Positions 1 to 5,218 of a DNA stretch of 9,496 nt are shown in pieces. This DNA comes from Bacteroidaceae bacterium (lineage in GTDB: Bacteria > Bacteroidota > Bacteroidia > Bacteroidales > Bacteroidaceae): the NCBI GenBank assembly GCA_017557475.1, contig JAFYYO010000388.1:1-9496 (forward strand). The letters run 5' to 3'. Position 1 is the stretch's first letter. Each line of letters begins with the position of its first letter. The position numbers and the translations under genes were made by a program. A model generated the notes under the pieces. The model was not told the origin of the DNA. It worked only from the letters and a program-made list of their open reading frames with translations, and made no database searches.

Positions 1-561
1 GGATATTGTGAAGATGAGGTTGTAGTTGGCTGTCCATTGATAGATGAGCATTCCAACGGTTGGTGCGATGGCTGTGCCGAGGTTGTTGCTAAGTCCGTAG
101 TAGCCAATGCCCTCTGCTCTTCTGCTCGAAGGCAAGACATCGATGGCAACAGTACTGTTGGCAACAGTTGTGGCTCCCATCGGTGCGCCATGAAGGGTTC
201 GAATGATGCAGAAAGAGAGTAGGGAACCTGCTATCAAGTAGCCTCCGAAGAAAAGGGCAAAGAGCCCATAGCAGACGAGCAGCACGACTTTGCGAGGGAA
301 GGAATCGACAAAGAATCCGCTGAAAGGACGAATGAGCAAGGCCGTCAAAGCATAGCCGCTGAGCACCATTCCTGTCTCGTCCTTCGTGGCACCAAACACT
401 TCACTCAGATAAAGCGGAAAGAGCGGCGTAACGACCATGAAGGAGAAGTAGAGCATGAAGTTCGCACTCCACGTCTTCAGGTAGTTGCTGTTCCAGAGTT
501 TTGACCCCTCTAAATCTCCCCCTAAAGGGGAGACTTTCTTATTCGTCGTTATCTCTTTCAT
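1..561 (-). CDS. MFS transporter, N-terminal 187 residues (3' end outside window)
   Basis: This is the start of a major facilitator superfamily permease that would sit in the inner membrane and export or import a small solute; the substrate cannot be told from the sequence. After a short cytoplasmic N-terminus the first membrane segment is about residues 33-52, and further hydrophobic segments lie near 62-84, 91-114, 117-139 and 153-175. The loop between segments 2 and 3 carries MFS motif A (GFFVDSFPRK, residues 82-91). Segment 4 has the conserved RTLHGAPMGA stretch (121-130). The ATG at 561-559 directly follows the TAA of the upstream endonuclease gene, so the two are probably translationally coupled. 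An AAGGAGGGG from a palindromic repeat lies 11 nt upstream as ribosome binding site. Residues 10-20 are encoded by another copy of that repeat and look foreign to the family. Related drug or sugar efflux permeases are the likely kin. The family call is firm; the function is unknown. Confidence 0.9.
   Translation of the reverse strand, partial: MKEITTNKKVSPLGGDLEGSKLWNSNYLKTWSANFMLYFSFMVVTPLFPLYLSEVFGATKDETGMVLSGYALTALLIRPFSGFFVDSFPRKVVLLVCYGLFALFFGGYLIAGSLLSFCIIRTLHGAPMGATTVANSTVAIDVLPSSRRAEGIGYYGLSNNLGTAIAPTVGMLIYQWTANYNLIFTIS
503..537 (+). repeat. Palindromic repeat copy A, inside MFS coding region
   Basis: The element starts GACCCC, continues CTAAAT, and forms a perfect 7-bp hairpin TCTCCCC (515-521) / GGGGAGA (527-533) with loop CTAAA. 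It shares its arm (GACCC...CTAA...CTCCCC) with copies B, C and D in this window. Read on the minus strand it is open and encodes about residues 10-20 of the MFS protein (VSPLGGDLEGS), ahead of the first membrane segment. It is not followed by a U-run, so it is not a terminator. Confidence 0.8.
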
Positions 562-975
562 TTAATTGTTCCCCTCCTTTTGAAGGATTGGGGATGGTTC
601 TAACGGGTCGTTTATCTCTTTTTTTACCTTTTCTAATACCTTATCAATATCAAACAAGACTTCTTCGTTTGTGAAGCGAATTAAACGATAACCCCAATAA
701 TTTAGTATCTCTGTCCTCTCTTCGTCGCTGATTAACTGGTCTGGAAGGCTGTGGTAGCCACCATCAACTTCTATAATCAGTTTCTGCCGAAGAGATATAA
801 AATCTGCGATGTAATTATCAATGATATGTTGACGCTTGAAAACGGTGCCTAATTGTCCGTCTCGAAGAAACTGCCACAACAGACTTTCTGCTTCGGTAGG
901 GTTCTTTCTGTTCTCGCGAGCGAACTCTTTCAGAAGAGAATACTTAAACGGATCAGCAGTCTTATAACTATTCAT
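562..975 (-). CDS. DUF559-type (Vsr-like, PD-(D/E)XK) endonuclease domain protein
   Basis: This 137-residue protein matches the DUF559 group, small proteins with a fold related to the Vsr mismatch nick endonuclease and to restriction-type nucleases. Residues 26-38 (PTEAESLLWQFLR) are the usual N-terminal helix. FKRQHIIDNYIADF (46-59) supplies the first catalytic Asp (D58). LIIEVDGGYH (66-75) gives the E-x-D core (E69, D71). YRLIRFTNEEV (96-106) is the conserved last strand. It should cut or nick DNA, but the target is unknown for this family. The start ATG is 8 nt after repeat copy C, which provides GGGAGGGG as ribosome binding site. The last residues (D123-G135) are encoded by repeat copy B. 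The gene is visibly more A+T-rich than thrA, suggesting it arrived by transfer. It interrupts the stretch between thrA and the MFS gene, and its TAA abuts the MFS ATG. The domain call is firm; the biological role is open. Confidence 0.9.
   Translation of the reverse strand: MNSYKTADPFKYSLLKEFARENRKNPTEAESLLWQFLRDGQLGTVFKRQHIIDNYIADFISLRQKLIIEVDGGYHSLPDQLISDEERTEILNYWGYRLIRFTNEEVLFDIDKVLEKVKKEINDPLEPSPILQKEGNN
571..609 (-). repeat. Palindromic repeat copy B (3' end of DUF559 gene)
   Basis: On the minus strand it begins GACCCG and ends AAGGAGGGG, the same two ends as copy C. An imperfect hairpin forms from TCCTT (575-579) / AAGGA (583-587), with outer CCCC (571-574) / GGGG (590-593). It begins exactly on the codon of D123 and supplies the endonuclease's C-terminal residues. 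Its AAGGAGG is the ribosome binding site for the MFS gene. It is the most diverged of the four copies. Confidence 0.65.
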
Positions 976-983
976 TTCTTTAT

Positions 984-1017
984 CCCCTCCCTTCAGGGGA
1001 GGGGTTAGGGGTGGGTC
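984..1017 (-). repeat. Palindromic repeat copy C (between thrA and DUF559 gene)
   Basis: A perfect 8-bp stem CCCCTCCC (984-991) / GGGAGGGG (997-1004) with a 5-nt loop, plus an arm reaching GGGTC at 1013-1017. It fills most of the 52-nt gap between thrA and the endonuclease gene. Its orientation is the same as copy B, so the two form direct repeats around the endonuclease gene. GGGAGGGG ends 8 nt before the endonuclease ATG. No U-run follows in the direction of transcription, so it is unlikely to terminate the thrA transcript. Confidence 0.8.
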
Positions 1018-1027
1018 TGTAGGTCTT

Positions 1028-3451
1028 TCATGCCAAACTCATGATATCAGCGAAGACGCCTGCAGCTGTGACGCTTGCTCCAGCTCCGTAACCCTGAATG
1101 AGCATCGGGTATTCCTTGTAGCGCTCTGTCGTGAGCAAAACGATGTTGTTGCTACCTTCAAGCGCATAGAACGAGTGGTTGTTGTCGAACTCCTGAAGCG
1201 AAACACTTGCTTTGCCGTTCTCGAGCTTCGCTACGAAGCGCCAAACCTTCTTCTGCTCCTCAAGTGCTTGTCTGCGAGCCTCAAATTCAGCATCGAGTGA
1301 AGGCAGGTTCTTCCAGAAGTCCTCCAGCGTTCCTTCGAAGAACGACTGCGGAATGAATAGCTTGGCTTCCACATCCTCCTGACTGATTTCATAACCTGAT
1401 TCACGCGACAAGATAACGAGCTTGCGAATCACATCCTTGCCACTTAAATCGATGCGAGGATCGGGTTCGCTGTAACCTCTTTCTTGAGCCAAACGAACTG
1501 TCTCGCTGAAAGGAATGTCCTTGCTTATTGTGTTGAAGATAAAGTTCAGCGTTCCGCTCAGAACTGCCTCAATACGAAGGATTTTGTCGCCTGAGTTGCG
1601 AAGGTCGTTAATGGTGCGAATGATAGGCAGTCCTGCACCAACATTTGTCTCGAAGAGGAACTTAACGCCTCGTCTCTGACTGGTCTCTTTGAGAAGGCGA
1701 TAATTGGCGTAATCGCTACTTGCTGCAATCTTGTTTGCTGCAACGACATTGATATTGTGGTCGAGGAAGTCGGCATAAAGAGAGGCTACTTCTGGACTCG
1801 CAGTACAATCGACAAAGACGCTGTTGAAGATGTTCATTCCGATGACCTCATCATGCAAGCGTTTGATGTCGCTCTTTGGTGCTGCTTCAAGCAGTTCGCG
1901 GTAGTTCTCGAGACTTATTCCTTCGCGAGTAAAGATAGCGTTGTGACCATTCGCAATTCCCACGATGTTGAGCTTCAGTCGCAGTTCCTGCTTCAGCTTT
2001 TCCTGCTGCTGATGTATCTGCTCCAAGAGGCTTCCGCCAACAGTTCCTACACCACAAACGAAGAGGTTAAGCACTTGGTACTCAGAGAGGAAGAAGCTGT
2101 CGTGAATCACATTGAGTGCTTTGCGAAGGAAGTCCTGCTTGATGACGAACGAGATGTTTGTCTCGCTAGCACCTTGAGCACAAGCAATCACGCTAATACC
2201 AGAGCGACCAAGCGTTCCAAAGAGCTTGCCTGCGATACCAGGCGTGTGCTTCATGTTCTCGCCAACAATAGCGACTGTTGCTAAACCTTTTTCTGCAAGC
2301 ATTGGGAACATCGAACCGTCTTCTATTTCCTTTTGGAACTCAATGTTCAGCACTCTGCAAGCCTCGTCTGCATCCTCATTTTGAACGCCAAGAGTCGTAC
2401 TGTTCTCACTGGAAGCCTGACTGACCATAAAGACGCTGATCCCATTGGCTGCGAGGCAAGTAAAGATGCGACGGTTCACACCAATCACACCCACCATCGA
2501 AAGACCTGAAACAGTAATGAGCGTTGTGCCTTTAATGCTGGAAATACCCTTAATGCTTCTCGAATCGCTCGCCACTTCATCTTTGATGATAGAGCCTGCA
2601 GCATCGGGATTGAAGGTATTCTTGACGAGAATGGGGATGTGCTTGATGCAAACAGGATAAATCGTTGGCGGATAGATGACTTTTGCACCAAAGTTGCTCA
2701 ACTCCATTGCTTCGATGTAGCTCAACTCTGGAATCACATAAGCAGAGCTTATGACTTTGGGGTCAGCAGTCATGAAACCATCGACATCGGTCCAAATCTC
2801 GAGGACGCTTGCATCCAAAGCCGCAGCAATAATGCTCGCAGTATAGTCGCTTCCGCCTCGTCCAAGATTGGTCACTTCACCGCTCTCGGCATCAGTACTG
2901 ATGAAACCACCTACAACACTTCTCTGCGGAACTTCCTGCCAAGTCTTCTGAACGAGTTTGTTGCTCAGTTCTCTAACGAGACGGTTCTTTCCGGCCTTGA
3001 ATTCTGTCTTGATGAACTCGCGACTATCGAACCACTTTGCGCCATCAATCAAAGCTGCAACAATCTGACTGCTAATGCGTTCGCCGTAGGAAACGATAGC
3101 GGCTTGCGTCTTGGGACTGAGGTCGCGAATGAGATAGACGCCTTGATAGATGCTGCGAAGTTCGTCGAGCAATCCGTTTACTGTTGCCAAAAGCTTCTCG
3201 CGCTTCTCGCCAGCAGGGATGATGCCATCAATCATCTCTTCGTGTCGCGCCTTTATCTCCTCGAAAGATTGCTGATAGGCACAATCGCCTTCTACAGCCA
3301 TCTGGCTGGTTTTGATGAGTTTATCGGTGATGCCACCAAGGGCACTAACCACAACGATGACGGGCTCTTCCTGCCGCTCGATGATTTGCTTTACACTCAG
3401 TATGCTTTCTACGGAACCAACCGAAGTTCCGCCAAACTTCAATACTTTCAT
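1028..3451 (-). CDS. thrA: Bifunctional aspartokinase / homoserine dehydrogenase I
   Basis: ThrA phosphorylates aspartate and later reduces aspartate semialdehyde to homoserine, for threonine, methionine and isoleucine synthesis in the cytoplasm. The 807 residues match the usual length of about 820. The kinase domain (about 1-290) begins KFGGTSVG (5-12) and holds NLGRGGSDY (195-203) and EIWTDVDG (218-225). Two ACT-type regulatory repeats follow (about 310-370 and 390-455), so feedback control by an end product such as threonine is expected. The dehydrogenase domain has its Rossmann motif GVGTVGG (467-473), AANKIA (571-576), the signature GYSEPDPRIDLSG (659-671) and the C-terminal YGAGASVTAAGV (788-799). 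All key motifs are intact. The ATG is preceded by AAGG and a -7 promoter element close upstream. The leader is only about 20 nt, leaving no room for an attenuator. The next genes are an endonuclease and a transporter rather than other threonine genes. Confidence 0.98.
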   Translation of the reverse strand: MKVLKFGGTSVGSVESILSVKQIIERQEEPVIVVVSALGGITDKLIKTSQMAVEGDCAYQQSFEEIKARHEEMIDGIIPAGEKREKLLATVNGLLDELRSIYQGVYLIRDLSPKTQAAIVSYGERISSQIVAALIDGAKWFDSREFIKTEFKAGKNRLVRELSNKLVQKTWQEVPQRSVVGGFISTDAESGEVTNLGRGGSDYTASIIAAALDASVLEIWTDVDGFMTADPKVISSAYVIPELSYIEAMELSNFGAKVIYPPTIYPVCIKHIPILVKNTFNPDAAGSIIKDEVASDSRSIKGISSIKGTTLITVSGLSMVGVIGVNRRIFTCLAANGISVFMVSQASSENSTTLGVQNEDADEACRVLNIEFQKEIEDGSMFPMLAEKGLATVAIVGENMKHTPGIAGKLFGTLGRSGISVIACAQGASETNISFVIKQDFLRKALNVIHDSFFLSEYQVLNLFVCGVGTVGGSLLEQIHQQQEKLKQELRLKLNIVGIANGHNAIFTREGISLENYRELLEAAPKSDIKRLHDEVIGMNIFNSVFVDCTASPEVASLYADFLDHNINVVAANKIAASSDYANYRLLKETSQRRGVKFLFETNVGAGLPIIRTINDLRNSGDKILRIEAVLSGTLNFIFNTISKDIPFSETVRLAQERGYSEPDPRIDLSGKDVIRKLVILSRESGYEISQEDVEAKLFIPQSFFEGTLEDFWKNLPSLDAEFEARRQALEEQKKVWRFVAKLENGKASVSLQEFDNNHSFYALEGSNNIVLLTTERYKEYPMLIQGYGAGASVTAAGVFADIMSLA

Positions 3452-3477
3452 CCTTGCTCTTTATCGTTTTTCGCGTG

Positions 3478-3485
3478 CAAAGGTA
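3478..3485 (-). promoter_or_regulatory. Bacteroidales -7 promoter element for thrA
   Basis: On the minus strand this reads TACCTTTG, matching the Bacteroidetes sigma-ABfr -7 consensus TAnnTTTG, 27 nt before the thrA ATG. A clear -33 TTTG is not seen; the upstream region is the AGATTAGGGATTAG tandem repeat. Confidence 0.65.
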
Positions 3486-3490
3486 TAAAA

Positions 3491-3518
3491 AGATTAGGGA
3501 TTAGAGATTAGGGATTAG
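3491..3518. repeat. Two perfect tandem copies of AGATTAGGGATTAG in the divergent promoter region
   Basis: AGATTAGGGATTAG occurs at 3491-3504 and again at 3505-3518 without mismatch, and the unit itself contains a partial repeat of GATTAG. It fills the space between the thrA and FAD dehydrogenase -7 elements, where both -33 regions should lie. It may be a regulator site, or simply a slippage-prone simple repeat. Confidence 0.8.
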
Positions 3519-3528
3519 ATTTTTTTTG

Positions 3529-3536
3529 TACTTTTG
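3529..3536 (+). promoter_or_regulatory. Bacteroidales -7 promoter element for the FAD dehydrogenase
   Basis: TACTTTTG fits TAnnTTTG and is preceded by a T-tract. Transcription would start about 7 nt downstream, giving a leader of roughly 10-15 nt to the ATG at 3555. This placement argues against the upstream in-frame TTG at 3534 as start, because that codon lies inside the promoter element. Confidence 0.65.
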
Positions 3537-3554
3537 TGCCAAAATAGGACGAGA

Positions 3555-5147
3555 ATGGTACACGAACTCTCTCTGCGCATACTGCCCAGACAGGCTTACA
3601 ACGAACAAAGCATCTTGGCTTATCTTCGACAAGAGAAAGGCATCGAGGCTCAGGCTGTTCGTGTGCTCAAAAGGAGTATTGATGCTCGTCAGCGGACTAT
3701 TTTCGTCAATCTGACGGTAAGGGCTTATGTGAACGAAGAGCCGCCTTTGTTGGACTTCGAGCCGTACATCTATAAGGATGTGAGCGAGCGGCCTTCAGTC
3801 ATTGTCGTTGGCGCAGGCCCAGGCGGTTTGTTTGCAGCTCTGCGACTCATCGAGTTGGGTTTGAAGCCCATCATCGTGGAGAGAGGAAAGGATGTTCGTG
3901 AGCGCAAGAAAGATATTGCTCGCATTCGTCCTGAGCAAAAGGTTGACCCAGAGAGCAATTACAGCTTTGGCGAAGGTGGGGCAGGAGCCTATAGCGACGG
4001 AAAACTTTATACGCGCAGCAAGAAGCGAGGCAATACAGACCGCATCTTGCAGATTTTCGTACAACACGGTGCAAGTCCTGCGATTCTCTCAGATGCGCAT
4101 CCTCATATTGGGACAGATCGATTGCCTCGAGTCATCGAGAACATGCGAAAGACGATTCTCAGTTGTGGCGGCGAAGTGCACTTCCAGACGAAGATGACTG
4201 AACTCATCATCGAAGAGGGTAGGGTGACGGGCATCAAAATTCAAAATGATCAGGAGATGCGAGCTTCTGCGGTTATCCTCGCTACTGGTCATTCTGCTCG
4301 AGATGTCTATCGGCACTTGGCTTCAAGCGGGATTGAGATTGAGGCGAAGGGACTTGCGATTGGCGTGCGTTTGGAGCATCCTGCGGAGCTTATCGACCAG
4401 ATTCAGTATCATAGTCGCGAAGGTCGAGGAAAGTGGCTCCCAGCTGCGGAATACAGTCTTGTGACGCAGGTTCAGGGTCGTGGCGTTTATAGCTTCTGTA
4501 TGTGTCCTGGAGGATTTGTAGTACCTGCTGCAAGCGGTCCTGAGCAAGTCGTGGTGAATGGCATGAGTCCTTCGAACCGAAATGGTCGTTGGAGCAATAG
4601 CGGAATGGTGGTGGAGATAAGGAAAGAAGACCTGAGCCACCTAACTCCAGACCCCTCCCAGCCTCCCCATAAAGGGGAGGAGTTAAATCCTTTGTTAGAG
4701 GGGGTCTACCTTCAGGAGCGTCTTGAAAAGACCTGTTGGCTTCAGGCGAATCAGAAGCAAACGGCTCCTGCTCAGCGAATGACGGACTTTGTGAATGGTC
4801 GGCTCTCGTCCTCTCTCAACCCTTCTTCCTACGCTCCTGGCTTGATTGCGAGTCCCCTGCATTTCTGGTTGCCGGAGTTTATCAGCACGCGTCTGCGAGA
4901 GGCTTTCAAGTTGTGGGGAAAGCAAAAGCACGGCTTCCTGACAGGGGAGGCAACGGTTATTGGTATTGAGACGCGCACAAGCAGTCCTGTTCGCATTCTT
5001 CGCGATGCTGAGACCTTGCAGCATATTCGTATCTCAGGCCTCTTCCCTTGTGGTGAAGGAGCAGGTTGTGCAGGAGGAATCGTTAGCGCTGCAGTCGATG
5101 GAGAGCGTTGTGCGGAGTCAGTCGCTGCGCTGATGGCTGAGGGCTGA
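3555..5147 (+). CDS. FAD-dependent dehydrogenase (COG2509-type NAD(P)/FAD oxidoreductase)
   Basis: This 530-residue flavoprotein belongs to a widespread family of FAD-dependent dehydrogenases without a settled substrate. An N-terminal domain (about 1-80) precedes the dinucleotide-binding fold: VIVVGAGPGGLFAA with GAGPGG at 86-91, ending in the acidic IIVERG. FGEGGAGAYSDGKL (138-151) is the family hallmark, and the C-terminal FAD contact PCGEGAGCAGG (498-508) is intact. There is no signal peptide or membrane segment, so it should be cytoplasmic. The ATG at 3555 is preferred over the in-frame TTG at 3534, which falls within the -7 promoter element. Residues 366-384 (DPSQPPHKGEE to LLEGV) come from a 57-bp palindromic repeat inserted in frame between EIRKEDLS and YLQERLEKTCW. 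The protein is otherwise uninterrupted. The stop codon lies in the first unit of a 7-bp tandem repeat. Family call firm, function unknown. Confidence 0.92.
   Translation: MVHELSLRILPRQAYNEQSILAYLRQEKGIEAQAVRVLKRSIDARQRTIFVNLTVRAYVNEEPPLLDFEPYIYKDVSERPSVIVVGAGPGGLFAALRLIELGLKPIIVERGKDVRERKKDIARIRPEQKVDPESNYSFGEGGAGAYSDGKLYTRSKKRGNTDRILQIFVQHGASPAILSDAHPHIGTDRLPRVIENMRKTILSCGGEVHFQTKMTELIIEEGRVTGIKIQNDQEMRASAVILATGHSARDVYRHLASSGIEIEAKGLAIGVRLEHPAELIDQIQYHSREGRGKWLPAAEYSLVTQVQGRGVYSFCMCPGGFVVPAASGPEQVVVNGMSPSNRNGRWSNSGMVVEIRKEDLSHLTPDPSQPPHKGEELNPLLEGVYLQERLEKTCWLQANQKQTAPAQRMTDFVNGRLSSSLNPSSYAPGLIASPLHFWLPEFISTRLREAFKLWGKQKHGFLTGEATVIGIETRTSSPVRILRDAETLQHIRISGLFPCGEGAGCAGGIVSAAVDGERCAESVAALMAEG
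4650..4706 (+). repeat. Palindromic repeat copy D, 57-bp in-frame insertion in a coding gene
   Basis: The element has an inner 7-bp stem CCTCCCC (4662-4668) / GGGGAGG (4674-4680) with loop ATAAA. Outer ends GACCCC (4650-4655) and GGGGTC (4701-4706) are inverted. It starts on a codon boundary and is 57 nt, exactly 19 codons, without a stop, adding residues 366-384 to the FAD dehydrogenase. It is the most complete of the four copies in the window. Confidence 0.85.
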
Positions 5148-5171
5148 TGGATGATGGATGATGGATGATGG
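5145..5171 (+). repeat. TGATGGA heptamer tandem repeat across the FAD dehydrogenase stop
   Basis: TGATGGA is repeated 3.9 times without mismatch, preceded by degenerate GCTGATGG and GCTGAGG units inside the coding end. The first TGA is the stop codon of the FAD dehydrogenase. Because the stop lies in the first unit, copy-number change would not alter the protein. Confidence 0.85.
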
Positions 5172-5173
5172 CT

Positions 5174-5217
5174 CTTCAAACCTCAAACCTCATACATCAA
5201 ACTTCATACATCAACAT
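5174..5217. repeat. Short direct repeats in the convergent intergenic gap
   Basis: TCAAACC-type units are followed by two copies of TCATACATCAA (5190-5200 and 5204-5214). Together with the TGATGGA tract they make up nearly the whole 71-bp gap between two convergent genes. I see no GC-rich hairpin with a T-run here, so no intrinsic terminator can be called for either gene. Confidence 0.6.
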
Positions 5218-5218
5218 C

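Noticed and set aside
453..457. Possibility that the MFS gene is broken by the repeat near its start
   Set aside because: The frame stays open from the ATG at 561 through the repeat to the window edge, with normal membrane segments and motif A, so the gene appears intact.
984..1004. Strong hairpin after thrA as an intrinsic terminator
   Set aside because: No U-run follows in the direction of transcription. The same hairpin occurs inside two coding regions, so it is better explained as a dispersed repeat.
2639..3511. 290-codon open frame on the plus strand opposite thrA
   Set aside because: It is antisense to the aspartokinase domain of thrA, which is intact and conserved. The translation shows no family features, and the frame ends inside the divergent promoter region.
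3534..3554. TTG start that would add 7 residues to the FAD dehydrogenase
   Set aside because: The TTG falls within the TACTTTTG promoter element, so it would not be in the mRNA. The ATG at 3555 fits better.
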